Assembly: GCA_902767025.1 (NCBI GenBank)
Contig: CACXFZ010000100.1
Span: 1 to 7,237, forward strand
Direction: 5' to 3'
Length of the DNA stretch: 7,237 nt
Origin: an uncultured Coriobacteriaceae bacterium
GTDB taxonomy: Bacteria > Actinomycetota > Coriobacteriia > Coriobacteriales > Eggerthellaceae
Part shown: positions 1-6,347 of the stretch, piece after piece
Position numbering within the stretch: position 1 is the first letter of the stretch
Layout of the letters: the number at the start of each line of letters is the position of its first letter
Program-made: the position numbers and the translations under genes
Notes under the pieces: model-generated
What the model saw: only the letters and a program-made list of their open reading frames with translations
What the model was told of the DNA's origin: nothing
Database searches by the model: none

Positions 1-1
1 C

Positions 2-619
2 GTCTTCTTCGTCAACAACACGGTCACCACCATCGACCTGGAGAAGGCGAGCATTGCAAATGACGATACGAGCGGCCTGTTCTTACGCGCTGCTGCGGCA
101 GGTTGGGGCACGCAGGGGAACAACGGCGGCCAGGTCACGCTGAACGCCCGCGGCCAGCAGATCGACGGCGACATGCTCGTCGACGATGTGAGCACGTTGA
201 ACCTGTACCTGAAGCAAGGCTCGACGTTCACGGGCGCCATCAACGGGCAAGGCCAGGCGGGCGATGTGTACGTAGAGGTCGAAGAAGGCAGCATGTGGGT
301 GCTGGGCGGCGATTCGTACGTGACATCGCTTACCTGTGCAGCAGGAGCCATCGATCTGAACGGGCACACGCTCTACGTGAATGGCGTTGCCTACGAGGCA
401 GGCAGTGCATCGACCGGGCAGGCCATCGAAGTGGTGGTCTCGCAATCTCAGGGCCCGGGTGATGGCTCTGCTCCGCCCGAGATGCCAGGCGGCGAGGGAG
501 GCCCTGGCGGAACACCCCTCGAGGGTGGAGCTGGTGGAACGCCTCCCGAAGGTGGCCCTGGAGGAGCTCCTCCCGAGGGCGGAGCAGGCGGAACTCCTCC
601 CGAAAAACCATCTGCATAG
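2..619 (+). CDS. C-terminal part of a large secreted/surface repeat protein (5' end outside window)
   Basis: The frame is open from base 2 to the TAG at 617-619, so about 205 C-terminal residues are present and the start lies upstream. The visible part alternates short beta-prone stretches with Asn/Gly/Asp turns (for example GQQIDGDMLVDDVSTLNLYL, then WVLGGDSYVTSLTCAAGAIDLNGHTLYVNG). This is typical of stacked right-handed beta-helix or adhesin-like proteins that are exported. The last ~55 residues change to a low-complexity Gly/Pro/Glu tail with four 9-residue repeats and end in EKPSA. No LPXTG-like sorting signal, membrane helix or positively charged tail is visible at the C terminus, so how it is retained at the cell surface is unclear; release into the medium is possible. 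The signal peptide, if any, would lie outside the window. The gene is convergent with the LysR gene, separated by a hairpin. I recognise the general type (hypothetical beta-helix surface proteins of gut Actinomycetota and Clostridia) but no specific function. Confidence 0.8.
   Translation, partial: VFFVNNTVTTIDLEKASIANDDTSGLFLRAAAAGWGTQGNNGGQVTLNARGQQIDGDMLVDDVSTLNLYLKQGSTFTGAINGQGQAGDVYVEVEEGSMWVLGGDSYVTSLTCAAGAIDLNGHTLYVNGVAYEAGSASTGQAIEVVVSQSQGPGDGSAPPEMPGGEGGPGGTPLEGGAGGTPPEGGPGGAPPEGGAGGTPPEKPSA
497..604 (+). repeat. Four tandem 27-bp coding repeats (GGxGGxPPE motif)
   Basis: Four in-frame 27-bp units (497-523, 524-550, 551-577, 578-604) encode GGPGGTPLE, GGAGGTPPE, GGPGGAPPE and GGAGGTPPE. 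Units 2 and 4 encode identical peptides but differ at four third-codon positions. The peptide is therefore better conserved than the DNA, suggesting an old repeat under protein-level selection rather than a recent duplication. The Pro/Gly composition predicts a flexible, extended, acidic tail. Confidence 0.9.
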
Positions 620-623
620 AACT

Positions 624-658
624 GAAGCCATGCGCGGTCCCTCTGGCCGCGCATGTTC
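624..658. terminator. Probable bidirectional terminator hairpin between convergent genes
   Basis: A perfect 9-bp inverted repeat, CATGCGCGG (629-637) and CCGCGCATG (647-655), encloses a 9-nt loop. GAA (624-626) can extend it by pairing with TTC (656-658) across a two-base bulge. It lies 10 nt after the surface-protein stop and 14 nt after the lysR stop, so it could serve both transcripts. Neither side has a real U-tract, so termination would be inefficient by the classical model or rely on stem stability alone; it may instead protect 3' ends. Confidence 0.6.
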
Positions 659-668
659 ACAAGGCGCG

Positions 669-1595
669 CTAGTCGGCGACGCTGTCCACGTTCGGGTTGG
701 TGCGGATGATGCGCTCGAGGCTTTCGATGTAGCGATGCGCCAGGGAGTTTTCGGGAATGGGGCCCTTCACCACGTAGCCCACCTGCATCTTCTCGTCGAT
801 GTCGAGCGGAATCGAAACGATGCCCGAATGCATTTCGGGGGACAGCACGCCGGTCGAGATCGTGAAGCCGTCGTGGCTGGCAAGCAGGTTGGTGAGCGTG
901 CCCCTGTCCGATATCCGAATGTTCTTGCGATGGGGAAGGTAGGAAAGCGGTTCTTCGGAATAGTAGAAGGAATCGGGTGTCTCCTGCTCGAAGGAGTAGC
1001 GCGGGTAGTTCGCCAGCTCTTCGGGTGCGATGATGTCGTAATGCGCCAACGGGTGGTGCTCGCCCACGAACACGTGGACGCGCGCCTCGAACAGGGTGTT
1101 GAACTCCAATCCGGCCTCGTCGATCAGCTTCAAGAGGTAGCGGCGGTTGTGGTTGTCCAGGTAGAGGATGCCCACGTCGCTTCGCAGCTCGCGCACGTCG
1201 TCAAGGATGCGCTTGGTGGACGTTTCGCGCAGCACGAAGTCGAATTCGTCGCTTGCGCAGGATTCGGCGACATCGATGAAGGCCTGGACGGAGAATGCGT
1301 AATGCTGGGTCGATATGGCCAGCCGCGCGTGCTTCTTTTCGGATGGGGAGTAACGATGCTCCAGCATGTCGGCCTGGTCGACCACCTGGCGCGCGTAGGC
1401 CAGTAGTTCGTGGCCTTCGTTGGTCAGGGTGACGCCCCTGTTGGTCCTGCGGAAGATCGTGATGCCGAACTCCGTTTCCAGCTCCTTGATGGCCGTGGAC
1501 AGGTTCGATTGCGAGGCGAACAGGTTGTGCGCTGCGGCGTTGATCGAGCCGAACTCTGCTACTGCGATGAGGTACCTGAGTTGTTGCAAGGTCAT
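669..1595 (-). CDS. LysR-family transcriptional regulator
   Basis: This 308-residue protein has the standard LysR length. Residues 1-60 are the N-terminal winged helix-turn-helix: MTLQQLRYLIAVAEFGSINA, then AAHNLFASQSNLSTAIKELE as the helix-turn-helix, then the wing FGITIFRRTNRGVTLTNEG. A linker helix (about 62-85) precedes a periplasmic-binding-protein-like effector domain (about 90-300). Family members bind DNA as tetramers and switch a target promoter when a small molecule occupies the effector domain; the ligand here cannot be read from sequence. The ATG at 1593-1595 has AGGA (1605-1608) 9 nt upstream and starts exactly at the conserved LysR N terminus. LysR regulators are often divergent from their target, but here the divergent position is taken by a tRNA gene, so no target is indicated. 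It begins 28 nt after the CCA of tRNA-Thr without a visible separate promoter, so it is probably read from the tRNA promoter or from one inside the tRNA gene. Confidence 0.95.
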   Translation of the reverse strand: MTLQQLRYLIAVAEFGSINAAAHNLFASQSNLSTAIKELETEFGITIFRRTNRGVTLTNEGHELLAYARQVVDQADMLEHRYSPSEKKHARLAISTQHYAFSVQAFIDVAESCASDEFDFVLRETSTKRILDDVRELRSDVGILYLDNHNRRYLLKLIDEAGLEFNTLFEARVHVFVGEHHPLAHYDIIAPEELANYPRYSFEQETPDSFYYSEEPLSYLPHRKNIRISDRGTLTNLLASHDGFTISTGVLSPEMHSGIVSIPLDIDEKMQVGYVVKGPIPENSLAHRYIESLERIIRTNPNVDSVAD

Positions 1596-1623
1596 GGCGC
1601 GGGTTCCTGTTGGGGTAAGACCC

Positions 1624-1698
1624 TGGAGCCAGTGACAGGACTCGAACCTGCAACCGCCTGATTACAAATCAGATGCGCTACCATTGCGCCACACTGGC
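1624..1698 (-). tRNA. trnT: tRNA-Thr (anticodon UGU), CCA encoded
   Basis: Read on the minus strand, the full cloverleaf folds: acceptor GCCAGTG (1698-1692) with CACTGGC (1634-1628), 7 of 7 pairs; D stem GCGC/GCGC around a short AATGGTA loop; anticodon stem TCTGA/TCAGG (one U-G pair) with loop TTTGTAA; T stem GCAGG/CCTGT (one G-U pair) around TTCGAGT. The anticodon UGU occupies 1666-1664 and reads ACA threonine codons. The discriminator base is U (1627), followed by a genomically encoded CCA (1626-1624). The variable loop is 5 nt, so this is a class I tRNA. Confidence 0.97.
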
Positions 1699-1712
1699 TC
1701 GTGGGCAGTGCA

Positions 1713-1718
1713 ATTATA
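1713..1718 (-). promoter_or_regulatory. -10 box of the tRNA-Thr (and probably lysR) promoter
   Basis: A perfect TATAAT on the minus strand lies 14 nt upstream of the tRNA 5' end, which places the transcription start near 1706 and gives a leader of about 8 nt. No good -35 box is found at 16-18 nt; TTCGCA (1740-1745) is about 21 nt away, which is too far to be convincing. A strong -10 close to the gene is usual for stable RNA promoters. Confidence 0.65.
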
Positions 1719-1755
1719 GCGGAGTGGGCTCGGCTCGCTTGCGAAACCCACAATC

Positions 1756-1786
1756 TGACCTGTTTTGACCGAGCTCGTGCTAGGAT
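1756..1786 (+). promoter_or_regulatory. Candidate promoter of the mechanosensitive channel gene
   Basis: An extended -10 element, TGC followed by TAGGAT (1778-1786), matches the TGn-TATAAT pattern, with a weak -35-like TGACCT (1756-1761) at 19 nt. A start near 1793 would leave a leader of about 25 nt that contains the Shine-Dalgarno sequence. A second TTGACC (1765-1770) is a better -35 match but only 10 nt from this -10. CGAGCTCG (1770-1777), an 8-bp palindrome, lies inside the spacer. Confidence 0.35.
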
Positions 1787-1804
1787 TTGCGTGAGGTCTC
1801 GAAC

Positions 1805-1810
1805 GGAGGA
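1805..1810 (+). promoter_or_regulatory. Ribosome binding site fixing the MscS-family start
   Basis: GGAGGA lies 7 nt before the ATG at 1818. The same frame is open upstream to a GTG at 1701, but that would put the start next to the tRNA gene and ahead of the likely promoter, and it adds residues unrelated to MscS proteins. The ATG at 1818 is therefore chosen. Confidence 0.8.
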
Positions 1811-1817
1811 ATTGCGC

Positions 1818-2591
1818 ATGGGATCGTTCGCGTTCATAAACACAGGCGTGGACTACGTGGACACCATCATCAGCGGCATCATCATCTTTGCGGTTATGCT
1901 CGTTGCAGGGCATGTCGTGTTCAAGGCCCTGAAGCAAGTGGGCGAAAGCGGCAAGACGCCGTTGCCTGCGGGGTCCATTCTGGGCAACATCGCCCGCGTG
2001 GTCGTCTACGTTGTGGGTGCGGCCATGATCTGCAACGTCTGCTTCAACTACGACCTTACCGCATTCATCGCGGCCCTGGGCGTTGGCGGCATCGCCGTTT
2101 CCCTGGGCTTCCAGGACACGCTGTCCAACCTGTTCGGGGGATTGCAGGTGTCGCTGGGCAAGCTGGTTCACCCCAGCGACTACATCGAGGTCGTGGGAAA
2201 GACGGGCAAGGTCGCCGACATCACCTGGCGCCACACCCTGCTCAACGATCCCGACGGCACGCTGCACGTCATTCCGAACTCCGTGATGAACAAGAACCCC
2301 ATCGCGCGCTTGGGCGAGTCGCGCTATTTGGACGTGCCGTTCCAGCTTCCGCCAACTGCCGACATCGACCTGTTCACGGAAAAGGCCAAGCGCGCCGTCG
2401 TGCAGGCGCTGCCGGAAGGTGCCATCGCCGACAGGGGCGTCGAGGTCCTGTTCACGGGCGAAGAGCTCGGCCTGGTGGCCGGCAAGATCCGCGCGGACGT
2501 GCGCTTCGACATGTGCCCGCCGTCGGCCACGGTCGACAAGATCTGGCGTGCAGCCGATGCGGCGTGCAAGGAGGTTGTCCAAGAAAGCTAG
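1818..2591 (+). CDS. Small-conductance mechanosensitive channel, MscS family
   Basis: The 257-residue protein has the minimal MscS architecture, slightly shorter than E. coli MscS (286 aa). Three predicted membrane segments lie at about 14-36, 54-75 and 82-110. The third carries the pore-lining signature AALGVGGIAVSLGFQDTLSNLFGG (split here as residues 85-108), with the alternating small residues that pack in the heptameric pore. The beta domain follows, with VHPSDYIEV (117-125), GKVADITWRHT (130-140) and DGTLHVIPNSVMNKNP (146-161), all family hallmarks. The alpha/beta C-terminal domain runs to the end. The channel would sit in the cytoplasmic membrane and open under membrane tension to release solutes on hypo-osmotic shock. 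Several cysteines (72, 75, 233, 250) are present. The gene stands alone on this strand, divergent from tRNA-Thr, and its stop is only 5 nt from the stop of the convergent glycosyltransferase gene. Confidence 0.94.
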   Translation: MGSFAFINTGVDYVDTIISGIIIFAVMLVAGHVVFKALKQVGESGKTPLPAGSILGNIARVVVYVVGAAMICNVCFNYDLTAFIAALGVGGIAVSLGFQDTLSNLFGGLQVSLGKLVHPSDYIEVVGKTGKVADITWRHTLLNDPDGTLHVIPNSVMNKNPIARLGESRYLDVPFQLPPTADIDLFTEKAKRAVVQALPEGAIADRGVEVLFTGEELGLVAGKIRADVRFDMCPPSATVDKIWRAADAACKEVVQES

Positions 2592-2596
2592 CTGCG

Positions 2597-3595
2597 CTAC
2601 TTCTTGTGGCGCGAATACCGCTCGTAGGCGGCCATCACTTCCACCTCGTAGGTTTTGCGGTGGCCCTTCACCGTGGTGTCGAGGATGAGGCCCACTGCGA
2701 AACTGAGCATCGCGGCGCCTACGAACGCCACGGCGGTGACGAAGGTGGGGAAGCGCTCGACGAGGCCGGTCCGGTAGAAGTCGGCCACTACGGGAATGCC
2801 CAGGGCAAGTCCCACGATCGCAAGCAGCACCGCGACGATGCTGAACAGGACCATGGGTCGGTAGTCCTTGAACAGGCTCATGATGCAGCGCAGCACTTTG
2901 AACCCGTCTTTCACGGTGGAAAGCTTGCTCTCGCTTCCTTCGGGGCGGTCGCGGTACTCGACAGGAATCTCCGCGATGCGCCAGGCCTTGTCCACGGCGT
3001 GGATCGACAGCTCGGTTTCCAGCTCGAACCCGTTGGTGGTGATGGGCAGGGTCTTGGCGAACAGCTTGGTGAAACCGCGGTAGCCTGTCATGACGTCGTC
3101 GAAATGGTAGCCGTACAGGGTCTTGATGAGCCACCGCACGAGGTTGTTTCCGAACCCGTGCATGGCGCGCTCGTTCTCGTGCGCATAGGCGCCGTTCGAG
3201 ATGCGGTCTCCCACGGTCATGTCCGCCGCGTCGTTGATGAGAGGCTCCAGCAGGGCCGGGGCCGATTCGGCAGGGTAGGTGTCGTCGCCGTCGACCATGA
3301 GGTAGTAGTCGGCGTCGATGTCGCGCAGCATCTTCCGAAGCACATGTCCCTTGCCCTGGCGCGATTCGTGCTTGACGATGGCGCCGTGTTCTCGGGCTAT
3401 CTGCGCCGTGCGGTCGCTCGAGTTGTTGTCGTAGACGTATATGTGCGCATGGGGAAGAACGGCACGGAAGTCGTCGACCACCTTGCCGATGGTCACTTCC
3501 TCGTTGTAGCACGGTATGAGCACCGCAACCGTCACTCCGGTCCCGACGGCGGGTATCGTAGATGTCTGTCCCAACGTTTCCAAAGGCAGTCCCAC
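2597..3595 (-). CDS. Family 2 glycosyltransferase with C-terminal membrane helices (DPM1/GtrB-like)
   Basis: The protein is 332 residues from the GTG at 3595. Its GT-A fold begins with VAVLIPCYNEE (23-33), followed by the nucleotide-binding YDNNSSDRT (55-63), the metal-binding DxD region VDGDDTYP (101-108), MTGYRGF (169-175) and GFELETEL (189-196), where acidic residues usually act in catalysis. Two membrane helices are predicted at about 247-269 and 286-306, with a basic cytosolic tail. This layout fits polyprenyl-phosphate sugar transferases, which move a sugar from a nucleotide donor to undecaprenyl phosphate for wall or glycan modification; donor and acceptor are not readable here. Start choice: the frame extends to a TTG at 3616, but that codon has no Shine-Dalgarno, while the GTG at 3595 has AGGG 8 nt upstream. 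The gene lies 24 nt (3 nt with the longer start) downstream of the ABC-F gene on the same strand, implying one transcript. Confidence 0.9.
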   Translation of the reverse strand: MGLPLETLGQTSTIPAVGTGVTVAVLIPCYNEEVTIGKVVDDFRAVLPHAHIYVYDNNSSDRTAQIAREHGAIVKHESRQGKGHVLRKMLRDIDADYYLMVDGDDTYPAESAPALLEPLINDAADMTVGDRISNGAYAHENERAMHGFGNNLVRWLIKTLYGYHFDDVMTGYRGFTKLFAKTLPITTNGFELETELSIHAVDKAWRIAEIPVEYRDRPEGSESKLSTVKDGFKVLRCIMSLFKDYRPMVLFSIVAVLLAIVGLALGIPVVADFYRTGLVERFPTFVTAVAFVGAAMLSFAVGLILDTTVKGHRKTYEVEVMAAYERYSRHKK

Positions 3596-3619
3596 TTCGC
3601 TTGCCCTGCATTGCAAATG

Positions 3620-5422
3620 CTATTGTAGCGCTTCGCTCACCTCGAGCCACTGCTCTTCCAGGGCTTCCAGGGCATCCTGTTCCTCGGCAATGCGCGCTTG
3701 GGCGTCTCCGAGCGCCACGTAGTCGAACGGGTCGGCGCCCTCCAGTGCCGCGCGAGCATCGGCGACGCGCCCACGTGCCGTGTCCAGTTTGCGTTCGAGG
3801 CTCGCAAGTTCCTTGCGCAAGCGATGGCGTTGGGCGTTGGTAAGCGAGGATGTGTCTTCCTGCTTGGCTGTGGGTTCGCTGCTCGTTTGCCGCAGGCTGC
3901 GCTGCTGCTCGCGTTCGTGCACCAGCCGCAGGTACTCGTCGACGCCACCGGGCATATGGCGCACGTGGCAGTCGATGATCGCGTACATGTCGTCGGTGAT
4001 GCGTTCGAGCAGGTGGCGGTCGTGGCTGACGGCTATCAGGGTACCCGCCCAGGAATCGAGCACGTCTTCCAAAGCGGCGAGCATGTCGGTGTCCAGGTCG
4101 TTTCCGGGCTCGTCCAAAATGAGCACGTTGGGCTCTTCGCACAGGGTGAGCAGGAACTGAAGCCGGCGCCTCTGGCCTCCGGACAGTTCGCACACGCGCG
4201 TGTTGAGCTGGTCCTGCGTGAATCCCAGCCGCTCGAGCATCTTGGCCGGCGTGAGCTTGCGGCCGTCCACTTCGTAGTAGGTCTTGTAGCGGCCGAGCAG
4301 CACGCGCACGATGTCGTCTTCGAACGGAGCGAGCTCGCTCAATCCCTGCGACAGCGACGCCACGTGCACGGTGCGGCCGCGCTTGATATGGCCCAAGGTG
4401 GGCTTGATCGTGCCGTCCAGCAGCCCCAGCAGCGTCGATTTGCCGGCTCCGTTTTCCCCGAGGATGCCCAAGCGGTCGCCGGGGCCGATCGTCCAGGTGA
4501 TGTCCGACAGCACGCGCTTGTCGCCGCGGTCTATGCACACGTCCATCAGCTCGAACACCTGCTTGCCCAGGCGCGTCATGGCCATGCTCTTCAGCTCGAT
4601 GGGGTCGCGCACTTCGGGCACGTCGGCTATCAGGGCCCGTGCGGCTTCCACATGGAACTTGGGCTTCGTCCTGCGCGCCTGCGCACCGCGCGACAGCCAG
4701 GCGAGCTCCTTGCGCAGCTGGTTGGCGCGTTTCTGGTGGGCGAGCTGTTCCAGGCGGGCGCGTTCGACGCGTTGCATCACGTAAGCCGAGTACCCTCCCT
4801 CGAAGGGGATCACATCGCCGTTGTGCACCTCCCACATCCTGGTGCACACCTCGTCCAGGAACCACCGGTCGTGCGTGATCACCAGAAGCGCTCCGGCGTT
4901 GCGCGCATAGCGGTTTTTCAGGTGTTCGGCCAGCCAGCTGATGGCGCGGATGTCCAGGTGGTTGGTGGGCTCGTCGAGCATGAGCACGTCCCAGCTGCCC
5001 ACCAGCAGCCGCGCGAGGTCGACGCGGCGGCGCTGTCCACCCGAAAGCGCAGACACGCACGCGTCGAGGTCCGTGTCGGCAAGCAATTCTTCGACAATCT
5101 CGCGGGCTGCGCGGTCGGCCTTCCACGAGTAGGCTCCCACGGTGCTGTTGGCGGCATCCAGGATGTCAGAGACGATGTCGTCGGGTGCGAACGGGTCGTT
5201 CTGCCCCAGCACGCCCACGGTGAAGCTTCCTGCCGTCACGACGGCGCCCCCGGTGGGCTGGACCGTGCCGGCGAGCACGCCCAGAAGCGTGGATTTCCCA
5301 TCGCCGTTGGCGCCCACGATGCCGATGCGGTCGCCCGTGTTCACGCCCAGCGTCACGCAGTCGAGCACCTGTTTGGTGGGGAACTCGACGGAAACGTCTT
5401 TGCACGTGATGAATACGGACAA
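3620..5422 (-). CDS. ABC-F family ATPase, Uup-like (soluble, duplicated ATPase)
   Basis: The 600-residue protein has two ATP-binding domains and no membrane segment. Domain 1: Walker A GANGDGKST (37-45), signature LSGGQ (126-130), Walker B LMLDEPTNHLD (147-157), switch His184 in THDR. Domain 2: GENGAGKST (322-330), LSGGQ (413-417), LILDEPGNDLD (434-444), His467 in SHDR. The inter-domain linker (about 205-290) holds a basic segment with KELAWLSRGAQARRTKPKF (238-256), typical of Uup-like proteins. A charged coiled coil (about 526-600) follows, as in Uup. ABC-F proteins act at the ribosomal E site to rescue stalled ribosomes, and some give antibiotic resistance; Uup-type members are linked to translation quality control. 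A resistance role is possible but not supported by the sequence alone. The start is TTG at 5420-5422; it is the only start codon near the N-terminal beta strand with a good ribosome site. Variants: Asp41 in the first Walker A, and Gly instead of Thr in the second DEPTNDLD motif. Confidence 0.95.
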   Translation of the reverse strand: MSVFITCKDVSVEFPTKQVLDCVTLGVNTGDRIGIVGANGDGKSTLLGVLAGTVQPTGGAVVTAGSFTVGVLGQNDPFAPDDIVSDILDAANSTVGAYSWKADRAAREIVEELLADTDLDACVSALSGGQRRRVDLARLLVGSWDVLMLDEPTNHLDIRAISWLAEHLKNRYARNAGALLVITHDRWFLDEVCTRMWEVHNGDVIPFEGGYSAYVMQRVERARLEQLAHQKRANQLRKELAWLSRGAQARRTKPKFHVEAARALIADVPEVRDPIELKSMAMTRLGKQVFELMDVCIDRGDKRVLSDITWTIGPGDRLGILGENGAGKSTLLGLLDGTIKPTLGHIKRGRTVHVASLSQGLSELAPFEDDIVRVLLGRYKTYYEVDGRKLTPAKMLERLGFTQDQLNTRVCELSGGQRRRLQFLLTLCEEPNVLILDEPGNDLDTDMLAALEDVLDSWAGTLIAVSHDRHLLERITDDMYAIIDCHVRHMPGGVDEYLRLVHEREQQRSLRQTSSEPTAKQEDTSSLTNAQRHRLRKELASLERKLDTARGRVADARAALEGADPFDYVALGDAQARIAEEQDALEALEEQWLEVSEALQ

Positions 5423-5427
5423 CGCAA

Positions 5428-5433
5428 CCTCCT
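5428..5433 (-). promoter_or_regulatory. Strong Shine-Dalgarno for the TTG-started ABC-F gene
   Basis: AGGAGG on the minus strand lies 5 nt upstream of the TTG at 5422-5420. There is no ATG in this frame near the N terminus, and the protein from this TTG begins right at the first beta strand of the ATPase domain. An overlapping TTG at 5427-5425 is out of frame. Confidence 0.8.
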
Positions 5434-5464
5434 GGGTCTTGCTCGCAGGGCCTTCTGCATGAGC

Positions 5465-5495
5465 ATTCTACACAATCGAGGTGCTGCACGCGCAA
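5465..5495 (-). promoter_or_regulatory. Candidate promoter of the ABC-F/glycosyltransferase transcript
   Basis: On the minus strand TAGAAT (5470-5465) matches the -10 consensus at five of six positions. A weak -35-like TTGCGC (5495-5490) lies 19 nt upstream. The predicted start near 5458 gives a leader of about 36 nt, too short for a leader-peptide attenuator of the kind found before some ABC-F resistance genes. Confidence 0.5.
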
Positions 5496-5562
5496 CCATG
5501 CGAAAGACGTCGCACCTTTCTGTCCGTGCGGTGACAAGACCGTGGCGAAGTGGCTGGCTGGC

Positions 5563-5592
5563 TTACATTCTCACCTGGGGATTTGATACTAT
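5563..5592 (+). promoter_or_regulatory. Candidate promoter of the ABC transporter operon
   Basis: TTACAT (5563-5568) as -35 and TGA-TACTAT (5584-5592) as extended -10 are separated by 18 nt. Transcription would begin near 5599, leaving about 31 nt of leader with GGAG (5621-5624) before the ATG at 5630. The 207-bp gap between the divergent genes (5423-5629) holds this promoter and the minus-strand one; I see no strong operator palindrome in it. Confidence 0.45.
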
Positions 5593-5629
5593 GTAGGAGC
5601 TTGCGCAACGTGGCGAACATGGAGCTGTG

Positions 5630-6331
5630 ATGTCTTTCGTAGAATTCAGAAACGTCAAGAAGATATACCACATGGGCGAAATCGACGTTGCTGCAGTCGA
5701 TGGCATGGACTTCCAGATCGAAGAAGGGGAGTTCGTCGTCATCGTGGGCCCGTCAGGTGCGGGCAAGACCACGGTCCTCAACATCCTGGGCGGCATCGAC
5801 ACGGCGACGTCGGGCGACATCATCCTGGACGGCAAGGCCATCAGCCGCTACAACGAACGGGAGCTCACGAACTACCGGCGCCACGACATCGGGTTCGTGT
5901 TCCAGTTCTACAACCTGGTCCAGAACCTGACGGCGCTCGAGAACGTCGAGCTGGCAAGCCAGATCTGCGACAACCCGCTTCCCGCGCGCGACGTGCTGGC
6001 GCAGGTGGGCCTGTCTCATCGCGTGGACAACTTCCCCAGCCAGCTTTCGGGCGGCGAACAGCAGCGCGTGGCCATAGCCCGCGCGATAGCGAAGAACCCC
6101 AAACTGCTGCTGTGCGACGAGCCGACGGGCGCATTGGACTACCAGACGGGCAAGTCCATCCTCGAGCTGCTGCAATCGACGAGCAGGGACAGCCACCGTA
6201 CCGTGGTTCTGATCACGCACAACCAGTCGTTCTGCGCGATAGCCGACCGCGTGATCACCATCCGCGAAGGCAAGGCCGTCTCGATGACGGTGAACGAATA
6301 CCCCCGCGACGCGTCGAGCATTGAATGGTAA
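5630..6331 (+). CDS. ABC transporter ATP-binding protein, MacB/LolD-like
   Basis: The 233-residue ATPase shows all ABC motifs: Walker [10 protein letters not shown] (40-48), Q-loop Gln92 in FVFQFYNLV, signature LSGGEQQR (139-146), Walker [13 protein letters not shown] (159-170) and switch His197 in LITHN. The DEPTGALD motif and the [18 protein letters not shown] region are characteristic of the MacB/LolD/FtsE group, whose permeases are mechanotransmission-type (type VII) proteins that export lipoproteins, peptides or antibiotics, or transmit force across the membrane, rather than move substrate through a channel. The permease follows 16 nt downstream, confirming the pair. Start: ATG at 5630 with GGAG (5621-5624) 5 nt upstream; the in-frame GTG immediately before it (5627) is an alternative adding one residue. 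The C-terminal ~20 residues after IREGKAV are short and without known motif. Confidence 0.95.
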   Translation: MSFVEFRNVKKIYHMGEIDVAAVDGMDFQIEEGEFVVIVGPSGAGKTTVLNILGGIDTATSGDIILDGKAISRYNERELTNYRRHDIGFVFQFYNLVQNLTALENVELASQICDNPLPARDVLAQVGLSHRVDNFPSQLSGGEQQRVAIARAIAKNPKLLLCDEPTGALDYQTGKSILELLQSTSRDSHRTVVLITHNQSFCAIADRVITIREGKAVSMTVNEYPRDASSIEW

Positions 6332-6347
6332 TCACCAGGTCAGTGCC

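Noticed and set aside
381..1406. Open frame of about 340 codons on the plus strand across the surface-protein tail and antisense to lysR
   Set aside because: It ignores the terminator hairpin, has no ribosome site of note and encodes low-complexity sequence without domains.
1701..1817. Upstream extension of the MscS-family protein to a GTG at 1701
   Set aside because: It would cover the tRNA promoter region and lacks a ribosome site, whereas ATG 1818 has GGAGGA 7 nt upstream.
1787..3628. Open frame of about 610 codons on the plus strand
   Set aside because: It overlaps the MscS-family gene in another frame and then the glycosyltransferase in antisense; its product shows no motifs, while both overlapped genes are clear.
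1662..5126. Very long open frame (about 1150 codons) on the minus strand
   Set aside because: It runs through the mscS-type gene in antisense and the glycosyltransferase and ABC-F genes in another frame. Its product is Arg/Ala/Pro/His-rich with no domain, as expected for a shadow frame in GC-rich DNA.
5423..5460. Possible leader peptide (ATG at 5460, minus strand) before the ABC-F gene, as in attenuated resistance genes
   Set aside because: The frame overlaps far into the ABC-F gene instead of ending before it, has no ribosome site and sits essentially at the predicted transcription start.
3698..5596. Open frame of about 630 codons on the plus strand, antisense to the ABC-F gene
   Set aside because: It has no recognisable domain, starts inside a well-supported gene and has the composition of a high-GC antisense shadow.
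5619..5630. Tiny frame ATG-GAG-CTG-TGA overlapping the ATPase start
   Set aside because: It has three codons only, no separate ribosome site, and its GGAG is the ribosome site of the real gene; probably coincidence.
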